Of a stretch of 12,939 nucleotides of DNA, positions 6,976-12,939 are shown piece after piece. A program made the translations under genes and the position numbers. Source of the stretch: Anaerolineales bacterium (GTDB taxonomy: Bacteria > Chloroflexota > Anaerolineae > Anaerolineales > DRMV01). The DNA lies in NCBI GenBank assembly GCA_015491595.1, contig WFVP01000251.1, forward strand, positions 1-12,939, in the 5' to 3' direction. Below the pieces are notes generated by a model that was given only the letters and a program-made list of their open reading frames with translations, was not told where the DNA came from and did not search any database. Numbering within the stretch: position 1 is the stretch's first letter; every line of letters begins with the position of its first letter.

Positions 6976-8472
6976 ATGGAGACGAGGATGACACGGGTGA
7001 ACGCCTTTGCCTTCCCCCCCTTGCACCGGACCCGGACCCTGGCCCGACGGTCCTGGGAAGGCCGTCGGGTGCTGGTGGTCGGCGCGGCGCGGCAGGGAAC
7101 GGCCATGGCCCGCTATTGGGCCCGGCGGGGTGCCCACGTGGTCCTCAACGACCGGCGCCCCTTGGACGCCCTGGGTCCGGCGCGGGAAGCCCTGGCGGAC
7201 CTGCCCATCGAATGGGTCGCGGGCGACCATCCCCTGGAACTGCTGGAAGGCGTGGACGCGGTCGGCGTTTCGGGCGGCGTTCCCCTGAGCCTGCCCTTGT
7301 TGCAGGAAGCCCGCCGCCGGGGTCTGCCCTTGTACAGCGATGCGCATCTCTTTTTGGAAGAGGCCGTGTGTCCGGTGGTGGCCATTACAGGCTCGTCGGG
7401 CAAGACCACCACGACCACCCTGCTGGGCCGTATGGCCCGGGCTGCGGCCCGGGAAGAGACCCCGGTCCCCCACCTCCCCAAGCGCTTCCGTCGGGTGTGG
7501 GTGCTGGGGAACATCGGCCCGCCGCTGCTGGACTTCGTGGACGAGTCGCATCCCGAGGATGTGGCGGTGGTGGAGCTGTCCAGTTTCCAGCTGGACCTGG
7601 TGCGGGTGTCCCCGGAGGTCGGTGTGGTGCTGAACATCACGCCCAACCACCTGGACCGGCATGGCACCATGGAGGCCTACATCCAGGCCAAGGCCCACCT
7701 GGTGGCCCATCAAGGGCCCCACGACTGGGCCGTGTTGGGCCACGAAGAACCCAATGCCTGGGGCCTGCGCCATCGGACGCGGGCTCAGGTGGCCGCCTTC
7801 GGCCTGACCCCGCCTCCGGCGCCCGTCCCGGCCGTGTTCGTGCAGCAGCATCGTTTCGTGTTGCGGGATGCCATGGGCCGGGCCCACGCCCTCTTCCCGG
7901 TGGACCAGGTCCGTCTGCCCGGAGAGCACAACCTGCGGAACGTCGCGGCCGCCGCTCTGGCCGCCGCTCTGATGGGCTTGCAGCGGGAGCACATGGAAGC
8001 GGGTCTGGAAGGGTTCACCGGCGTGCCTCACAGGCTGGAGCTGGTGCTGGAGCACAACGGCGTGGCCTGGTACAACGACTCCATCGCCACCACCCCCGAA
8101 CGGGCCATGGCCGCGCTGCGGGCCTTCGCCGGGCGTTCCATCATCCTGCTGGCTGGCGGCAAGGACAAAGACCTGCCCTGGGAAGCCTGGGCCCGCCTGG
8201 TGCGGCAGGAAGTGGAGCACCTGCTGGTCTTTGGGCCGGCCCAGGACAAGATTTTGGCCGCGCTGGAAGCGGTGCCCGGCGACCGGCCCCGCACCGTCCG
8301 GGTGTTTCCCAGCCTGCGGCCCGCGGTGGAAGAGGCGGCCCGGTTGGCCCGGCCGGGGAGCGTGGTGCTCCTTTCTCCCGGCGCCACCAGTTTCGATGAA
8401 TTCCCCAATTTCGAAGTGCGGGGCGAACGTTTTCGAGCCTGGGTGAAAGCCCTGACGGGAGGAGCGGGATGA
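6976..8472 (+). CDS. murD: UDP-N-acetylmuramoyl-L-alanine--D-glutamate ligase MurD
   Basis: This cytoplasmic Mur ligase of 498 residues (family usually about 440-460) adds D-Glu to UDP-MurNAc-L-Ala. Domains in order: an N-terminal Rossmann domain starting with VLVVGAARQG (32-41), the ATP loop GSSGKTTTT (139-147), ELSSFQLD (200-207), NITPNHLDRHG (220-230) with Lys239 at the carbamate position, GEHNLRN (316-322), PHRLE (351-355), NDSIATTPE (367-375), GGKDKD (394-399) and SPGATSFDEF (467-476). These identify MurD among the Mur ligases. The usual SPG before the substrate loop reads SGG (99-101). About 28 extra residues precede the Rossmann domain; ATG 6976 has GAGG 8 bases upstream, but ATG 6988 and GTG 6997 also have sites, so the exact start is uncertain. 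The stop overlaps ftsW as ATGA. Confidence 0.95.
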   Translation: METRMTRVNAFAFPPLHRTRTLARRSWEGRRVLVVGAARQGTAMARYWARRGAHVVLNDRRPLDALGPAREALADLPIEWVAGDHPLELLEGVDAVGVSGGVPLSLPLLQEARRRGLPLYSDAHLFLEEAVCPVVAITGSSGKTTTTTLLGRMARAAAREETPVPHLPKRFRRVWVLGNIGPPLLDFVDESHPEDVAVVELSSFQLDLVRVSPEVGVVLNITPNHLDRHGTMEAYIQAKAHLVAHQGPHDWAVLGHEEPNAWGLRHRTRAQVAAFGLTPPPAPVPAVFVQQHRFVLRDAMGRAHALFPVDQVRLPGEHNLRNVAAAALAAALMGLQREHMEAGLEGFTGVPHRLELVLEHNGVAWYNDSIATTPERAMAALRAFAGRSIILLAGGKDKDLPWEAWARLVRQEVEHLLVFGPAQDKILAALEAVPGDRPRTVRVFPSLRPAVEEAARLARPGSVVLLSPGATSFDEFPNFEVRGERFRAWVKALTGGAG

Positions 8473-9755
8473 CGACGAACACACCCTATGTCCCCCCCAG
8501 CCCTCAAGAGCCGCCTCGGGAACCCTGGCGTACGTGGGTGTGGCGGGAACTGCAGCGCCTGGACCGGGGCCTGCTGGTGCTGGTCCTGCTCATGGTGGTG
8601 GGGGGCCTCATCATGGTGATTTCCGCCGGCGTGCCCTTCGCCGTGACCCGCTTTCCCGCGGTGGAACCCCTGTACTTCATCAAGCGCCACCTGCTCTTCC
8701 TGTCCTTGGGAGTGGCCACCATGCTGGCCCTGGCCTTCTGGGATTACCGTCACTTGTTGGACTCCCGGTTGTTGCTCCCGATCACCGTCGTCTTCCTGGG
8801 GCTGCTGCTCTTCGTGGATGTGCGCAACCAGATTGGGAACCTGGTAGGGCGGACGCTGTTGACCGAGCGGGGCTCCGGACAACCGGGCGAGTTCGTCAAA
8901 CCTCTGCTGGCCGTTTACCTGGCCGCCTGGTTGTCCAAACGCAAGAGCACCCTGGGCTCCCCCTGGCGGGTGTGGTTCTACGCCGGGGCCATCATCGCCA
9001 CGTTCGCCCTGCTCCTGCTGTTCCAGCCCGATGTGAGCTCGGCGGGCACGGCCATCTTCCTGGGCTTCTTGATTTTGCTCCTCTCGGGAGCCACGTGGGC
9101 GCAGGTACTGGTCACCGTGGTGAGCCTGGCCCTCATCTCCACGGTGGGCTTGAAACTCGTGTCTCTGGTGTACGCACCGGCGGCGGACCGCCTGGCGGCG
9201 TACTTTCAGGCATGGAAGGATCCCACGCAGGTGACCGGGCACGTGCAGCAGGCCTTCTTCGCCTTCTTGCGGGGAGGCTGGTTTGGACGCGGTTTGGGGG
9301 CCAGCCAGGGGAAGGTGTACACCCTCCCTCTTCCCCATACCGACAGCGTGTTCGCGGTCATCGGAGAAGAGTTTGGGATTGTGGGCGCGCTGGTGGTCCT
9401 GGCGCTGTTCACCGCGTTCTTATGGCGAGGTTATCTCGTCGCGGCCCGGGCGCCCGATGGGTTCGGACGCTTGCTGGCCGCGGGGTTGACCACCTGGTTG
9501 GTGCTGGAGGCCTACATCCACATGGGGGGGATGGTGGGCTTCCTCCCCCAGGCTGGCAACGCCCTGCCCTTCTTCAGCTACGGCGGTTCCAACTTGATGG
9601 CGTCGTCCATCGCGGTGGGTTTGCTGTTCAGCATTTCCCGTCTCAGCCTCACCACGTCGGAGGAGGTGTCCCCTCATGCGGTTGTTGATTTGCGCGGGCG
9701 GTACCGGAGGCGGCATTTATCCCGCCCTGGCCGTGTATCAGCGGCTTCCGAGTGA
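8469..9755 (+). CDS. ftsW: Peptidoglycan glycosyltransferase FtsW (SEDS family)
   Basis: This is a 428-residue polytopic membrane protein that polymerises lipid II into septal glycan strands together with FtsI. SEDS signatures are QPGEFVK (138-144; usually QPSE), FQPDVSSAGT (185-194), the catalytic-Asp region HTDSVFAVIGEEFG (290-303) and NALPFFSYGGSNLMAS (364-379). About ten membrane segments are visible after a Pro-rich cytoplasmic N-terminus (1-30). The usual RW motif before QPSE is not recognisable. The start ATG overlaps the murD stop as ATGA, 6 bases after GGAGG. The C-terminal 26 residues (about 403-428) are Arg-rich and encoded in the 80 bases shared with murG in another frame. FtsW is preferred over RodA because of the locus. 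Confidence 0.95.
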   Translation: MTTNTPYVPPSPQEPPREPWRTWVWRELQRLDRGLLVLVLLMVVGGLIMVISAGVPFAVTRFPAVEPLYFIKRHLLFLSLGVATMLALAFWDYRHLLDSRLLLPITVVFLGLLLFVDVRNQIGNLVGRTLLTERGSGQPGEFVKPLLAVYLAAWLSKRKSTLGSPWRVWFYAGAIIATFALLLLFQPDVSSAGTAIFLGFLILLLSGATWAQVLVTVVSLALISTVGLKLVSLVYAPAADRLAAYFQAWKDPTQVTGHVQQAFFAFLRGGWFGRGLGASQGKVYTLPLPHTDSVFAVIGEEFGIVGALVVLALFTAFLWRGYLVAARAPDGFGRLLAAGLTTWLVLEAYIHMGGMVGFLPQAGNALPFFSYGGSNLMASSIAVGLLFSISRLSLTTSEEVSPHAVVDLRGRYRRRHLSRPGRVSAASE

Positions 9756-10773
9756 CGTCCGCGTGTTGTGGGTGGGGAGTCAGCGCACCATGGAACGGGA
9801 ACTCCTGGCCCGAACGGGTGTGACCTTCACCGCCATTCCAGCGGCGGGCATTCACGGGGTGGGCTTGCGACGCCTGCCCGGCAACCTGGTGCAACTGGCC
9901 CGGGGCTATCGCGCGTCCCGGCGGGTGCTGTGGGATTTCCGGCCTCACGTCCTCTTCTTCACCGGGGGATACGTGGCCGGACCCATGGGCATGGCTGCAG
10001 GAGGCCGCACGCCCATCGCCCTTTACGTCCCTGACATCGAGCCGGGACTGGCGTTGAAATTCCTGGCCCGGATGGCGACCCGGATTTTCGTCACCGTGGA
10101 GGAGACCCGGGCCTTCTTCCCCAAGAAGGAGGTCCAGGTGGTGGGGTATCCCGTACGGAAGGAAATTCTGGCCTGGACCCGGGACAAGGCCCGGCAGACC
10201 CTGAACCTGCCTCCGGACGCGCCGGTGTTGTTGGTCTTCGGAGGCAGCCTGGGGGCCCGCTCCATCAACCAGGCCTTGTTGACGGCTCTGCCCCGCCTGC
10301 TGCGGCACATGTACGTGGTGCACATCAGCGGGAGCCGGGATTGGCCCATGGTGGAGGAGCGCCTGACCCGACTCGCGGCTCCGTTACGGGAACGATACCG
10401 GCCCTACCCCTACCTGCACGAGACCATGGGCGCGGCCCTGGCCGCCGCGGATTTGGTCGTTTCCCGGGCGGGCGCTTCCACCCTGGGCGAGTTCCCGGCG
10501 TGGGGGTTGCCGGCCATCCTCGTGCCCTATCCCCATGCCTGGCGCTACCAGAAGGTGAACGCTATGTACCTGGTGGCGCGCGGGGCCGCGGTGCTCCTGC
10601 CCGACGAAGCGCTGCCCCAACGGTTGGCGGATACGGTGCTGGCCCTCATGCAGGACGCCCCCCGACGTCAGGCCATGGGGCAGGCCATGCGGGCCCTGTT
10701 CCGCCCCCAGGCCGCCGAGGAGATGGCGCGGGGGTTGCTGGCCCTGGCCCAGGAGGGAGGGAGAACACCATGA
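9676..10773 (+). CDS. murG: UDP-N-acetylglucosamine--N-acetylmuramyl-(pentapeptide) pyrophosphoryl-undecaprenol N-acetylglucosamine transferase MurG
   Basis: This 365-residue GT28 glycosyltransferase (GT-B fold) adds GlcNAc to lipid I, giving lipid II, at the inner membrane face. Recognisable parts are the N-terminal glycine loop GGTGGGIYPALA (8-19), FFTGGYVAGP (94-103), VGYPVR (156-161), the second loop GGSLGA (189-194), SRAGASTLGEF (263-273) and PYPHAWRYQKVNA (284-296) of the UDP-GlcNAc site. Departures: the loop His of GGTGGH is Gly13, the HEQN element is replaced by VPDI (118-121), and the NP of VGNP is YP. The start is fixed by AGGAGG 9 bases before ATG 9676 and by the loop beginning at residue 8, so the 80-base overlap with ftsW is real in this sequence. 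The stop overlaps the next gene as ATGA. Confidence 0.94.
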   Translation: MRLLICAGGTGGGIYPALAVYQRLPSDVRVLWVGSQRTMERELLARTGVTFTAIPAAGIHGVGLRRLPGNLVQLARGYRASRRVLWDFRPHVLFFTGGYVAGPMGMAAGGRTPIALYVPDIEPGLALKFLARMATRIFVTVEETRAFFPKKEVQVVGYPVRKEILAWTRDKARQTLNLPPDAPVLLVFGGSLGARSINQALLTALPRLLRHMYVVHISGSRDWPMVEERLTRLAAPLRERYRPYPYLHETMGAALAAADLVVSRAGASTLGEFPAWGLPAILVPYPHAWRYQKVNAMYLVARGAAVLLPDEALPQRLADTVLALMQDAPRRQAMGQAMRALFRPQAAEEMARGLLALAQEGGRTP

Positions 10774-11348
10774 TTTCCCTGACCACGGTTTTCTGGCTTT
10801 TCGTGTTGCTCTTCGGCATCATCGGCGCTTTGCGGGGATGGGCGAAGGAGCTCCTCACGGCCATCGCCACCATCTGGGGCATTACCCTCATCGTGGTCCT
10901 GGAGCGTTTTCTGCCCATCTTCCCCCAAAATCCCGGGGGGTCCTACTTCGTGTGGCGGGCTATCATCCTGGTGCTCATGGCCTTCTTCGGCTACCACACG
11001 CCCCGGGTGGCGGCTCGTTTGGCCCCCAAGACCCGGCAGGAGGGCTTTCGAGACGCGGCTCTGGGCATGGTGATGGGTTTCCTCAATGGCTACCTTATCC
11101 TGGCAACCCTGTGGTACTACCTGGACCAGGCGGGATACCCCGTGAACGCCATCATCCCGCCCTACGCGACGCCCGGCCTGACCCACACCGACCCGGCCAT
11201 TCAGGAACGGCTCCAGAGCATCGTCAAAACGCTGCCCGACGACGCCCAGGACATCTTGCGCTGGGCCCTGCCGCGCCTGATGGGCTGGCCCTGGATTGTG
11301 CTGCTGGCCCTGGCGGCCGGGTTGTTCCTGTTCATCGTGTTCATCTAA
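10770..11348 (+). CDS. CvpA family membrane protein
   Basis: This 192-residue integral membrane protein is inserted between murG and murC. The N-terminus has the CvpA pattern (hydrophobic helix, GxxxGxxRGxxKELL, second helix): FGIIGALRGWAKELL is at residues 15-29. A second CvpA-like element, RDAALGMVMGFLNGYLI (94-110), precedes the fourth helix. Predicted membrane segments are about 5-21, 29-46, 60-78, 96-117 and 172-192. The fifth, at the extreme C-terminus, is extra compared with the usual four and follows a polar stretch of about 50 residues. CvpA proteins were named for colicin V production in E. coli; their biochemical role is unsettled. The ATG overlaps the murG stop as ATGA, 9 bases after GGAGG, so it is co-translated with murG. 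A role in envelope synthesis is inferred from context only. Family assignment is moderately sure. Confidence 0.72.
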   Translation: MISLTTVFWLFVLLFGIIGALRGWAKELLTAIATIWGITLIVVLERFLPIFPQNPGGSYFVWRAIILVLMAFFGYHTPRVAARLAPKTRQEGFRDAALGMVMGFLNGYLILATLWYYLDQAGYPVNAIIPPYATPGLTHTDPAIQERLQSIVKTLPDDAQDILRWALPRLMGWPWIVLLALAAGLFLFIVFI

Positions 11349-11361
11349 CGGCAGGGATGGG

Positions 11362-12795
11362 ATGGAAATGACCACGTTGCGGGAACACGTTCACCTGATG
11401 GGGATAGGAGGCACCGGGCTCTCGGCCATCGCCCGCATCCTTAAGGCCCGGGGATACCAGGTCTCGGGATGCGACAAGCATCCCGGCCCCGCGGGCGAGG
11501 CCCTGCGGGCTTTGGGCATTCCCGTGTACGCCGGTCACGACCCCAACCATCTGGAGGGGGTGACCTTCCTGTTGCGGAGTTCTGCGGTGCCGCCCCATCA
11601 CCCCGAGGTGGAAGCGGCCCGACGCCGGGGCCTGCCCGTGTATACCCGGTCCCAGTTCCTGCCCTTCCTGACCCGGGGATATCGCACCCTGGCCGTGGCC
11701 GGCACCCATGGGAAGACCACCACGACCGCCATGCTGGCCTGGACGCTCCTTCAACTGGGCCGGGACCCCTCCTATATCGTCGGAGGGACCATGGTGAACA
11801 CGGGCACCAACGGTTACGCGGGCCAGGGGACGTACTTCGTCATCGAGGCGGATGAGTACGACCACATGTTCCTGGGCCTGCAGCCCGCGGGCGGCATTCT
11901 GACCTACGTGGATTACGACCACCCCGACTTCTTCCCCGACCGGGAAGCGTATCGGCGGGCCTTCCGGGCCTTTGTGGACCGTTTCCTCCCCCAGGCCCCC
12001 CTGGTCTGCTGGGCGGCCGACGAGGAAGCCCGGCGCATCCTGCAGGGGGTCTCTCACCTGCGGGTTCGGACGTACGGTCTGGAAGCGGGCAGCGACTACC
12101 GGGCTGTGGAGGTGGAGAAGCATCCGGAAGGCACCCGCTTCGAGGTGGAGCATGCAGGTCGTCGGCTGGCCCAGGTGCATTTGCCCCTGCCCGGAGAGCA
12201 CAACGTGCGCAACGCCCTGGCCGTGCTGGCCCTGGTGCACCTGTTGGGCGAGGACGTTGCGGCCGCCGCGCAGGCTCTGGCCGCCTTCCAGGGCGTGGAA
12301 CGGCGTTTCACCGTGGTGGCGGAGGTGGCCGGCTGGGTGTTGGTCAACGACTACGGCCATCATCCCGTGGAAATTGCCACCACCCTGGAGGCGGCCCGCC
12401 AGCGTTACCCCGAACATCGTCTGTGGGCGGTGTGGCAGCCCCACACCTACAGCCGGACCCTGCGCTTGCTCCCTCAGTTCGCCCAGGCCCTGCGCCAGGC
12501 CGACGGCCTGGTGGTCACCGGGGTGTATCCGGCCCGGGAGGAAGCGCCGCCCGACTTCCAGGAGGAAGCCCTGTTCCGGGCTCTGGACCATCCTCGGTCC
12601 TTCCGGGTGGCCCAACCCGTGGACGCGGTGCCCGTGTTGCTCTCCCAGGTGGAACCGCCGGCGGTGGTGTTGTTGTTCTCCGCCGGGGATGCGCAGGTGA
12701 TGCTGGAAGTCCTGGCCCAGGCGTTGCAGGGTGGCGATGAGGCGGGCATCGGGGCTGCGGCTCCGGTGGCGAAAGGAGCGGGCCATGAGGAGTAA
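11362..12795 (+). CDS. murC: UDP-N-acetylmuramate--L-alanine ligase MurC
   Basis: This cytoplasmic ligase of 477 residues adds L-Ala to UDP-MurNAc, the first peptide step. Motifs are the Rossmann start HLMGIGGTGLSAIAR (11-25), SGCDKH (35-40), the ATP loop GTHGKTTTT (114-122), EADEYD (162-167), DYDHPD (184-189), GEHNVRN (278-284), VERR (312-315), NDYGHHP (329-335) and QPHTYSR (359-365). The HLMGIGG start and NDYGHHP are diagnostic of MurC/Mpl-type ligases. EADEYD resembles the recycling ligase Mpl, but the place in the cluster beside murB favours MurC. The conserved region ends near residue 455 and a short Gly/Ala-rich tail follows. It starts 13 bases after the CvpA-like gene, with a weak AGGGATGG ribosome site; ATG 11368 is an alternative start. 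The stop overlaps murB by 11 bases. Confidence 0.95.
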   Translation: MEMTTLREHVHLMGIGGTGLSAIARILKARGYQVSGCDKHPGPAGEALRALGIPVYAGHDPNHLEGVTFLLRSSAVPPHHPEVEAARRRGLPVYTRSQFLPFLTRGYRTLAVAGTHGKTTTTAMLAWTLLQLGRDPSYIVGGTMVNTGTNGYAGQGTYFVIEADEYDHMFLGLQPAGGILTYVDYDHPDFFPDREAYRRAFRAFVDRFLPQAPLVCWAADEEARRILQGVSHLRVRTYGLEAGSDYRAVEVEKHPEGTRFEVEHAGRRLAQVHLPLPGEHNVRNALAVLALVHLLGEDVAAAAQALAAFQGVERRFTVVAEVAGWVLVNDYGHHPVEIATTLEAARQRYPEHRLWAVWQPHTYSRTLRLLPQFAQALRQADGLVVTGVYPAREEAPPDFQEEALFRALDHPRSFRVAQPVDAVPVLLSQVEPPAVVLLFSAGDAQVMLEVLAQALQGGDEAGIGAAAPVAKGAGHEE

Positions 12796-12939
12796 GGTGG
12801 TCATGGTCTCAGACGCGGTCAAAGAAGCCCTGCGGTCCCACTTCGGGGAGGCCGTGCGGGAGCACGCGCTCCTGGCCCCTTACACCTCGGCCCGCATCGG
12901 CGGTCCTGCCGAGGTGCTGGTGGAGGTGCGTCGGTTGGA
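12785..12939 (+). CDS. murB: UDP-N-acetylmuramate dehydrogenase MurB (5' part only)
   Basis: Only the first 51 or so residues are in the window; the gene runs off the right edge. The sequence APYTSARIGGPAEVLVEV (about 31-48) matches the start of the FAD-binding domain of MurB (T-x-R-x-GG-PA pattern). MurB reduces UDP-GlcNAc-enolpyruvate to UDP-MurNAc with NADPH, just upstream of MurC in the pathway, and murC-murB is a common gene pair. The start at 12785 is chosen because AAAGGAG lies 6 bases upstream; it overlaps the murC end by 11 bases. ATG 12803, with GAGGAG 10 bases upstream, is an alternative. Catalytic residues lie outside the window. Confidence 0.85.
   Translation, partial: MRSKVVMVSDAVKEALRSHFGEAVREHALLAPYTSARIGGPAEVLVEVRRL

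Noticed and set aside
11296..11361. Upstream start for MurC inside the CvpA-like gene
   Set aside because: It gives a Cys/Ser/Trp-rich frame-shifted stretch with no homology to MurC; the Rossmann motif begins soon after 11362.

Overview
The window is an almost complete dcw (division and cell wall) cluster from a high-GC bacterium; by eye about two thirds of bases are G or C. One long plus-strand transcription unit runs from about position 600 to past the right edge. The protein details fit Chloroflexota best, perhaps an Anaerolineae-like or thermophilic line: MurG carries a GGTGGG loop where most bacteria have GGTGGH, its usual EQN motif reads PDI, MurC carries an EADEYD motif, and FtsL is very divergent. 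This placement comes from remembered family patterns and was not tested by a search.

Left edge (1-494): a small DUF309-family gene reads leftward. It is divergent from the cluster and has its own strong Shine-Dalgarno sequence and a plausible promoter. The first 110 bases hold no gene that can be called safely.

Control region (495-686): back-to-back promoters. The rightward one has a TATACT -10 box, followed at once by four xGGG units at an exact 10-bp period (CGGG, then TGGG three times). This is the MraZ-box layout, so the cluster is probably autorepressed by the MraZ protein encoded just downstream.

Cluster (687-12939+), in order: mraZ, rsmH, an ftsL-like gene, ftsI (class B PBP), murF, mraY, murD, ftsW, murG, a CvpA-like membrane protein gene, murC, and the start of murB. 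Most junctions are ATGA overlaps or comparably tight, so translation is probably coupled. The products make UDP-MurNAc-pentapeptide (MurB, C, D, F), lipid I and lipid II (MraY, MurG), then polymerise and crosslink it at the septum (FtsW with FtsI, plus FtsL). RsmH methylates 16S rRNA.

Departures from the textbook layout: murE is absent from its usual place between ftsI and murF; a CvpA-family membrane protein gene sits between murG and murC; ftsW and murG overlap by 80 bases; and MurG, MurF, FtsW and MurC each carry changes at normally well conserved motif positions. I saw no mobile element, CRISPR array, RNA gene or defence system. The most interesting material is lineage-specific remodelling of a core pathway, not a wholly new system.
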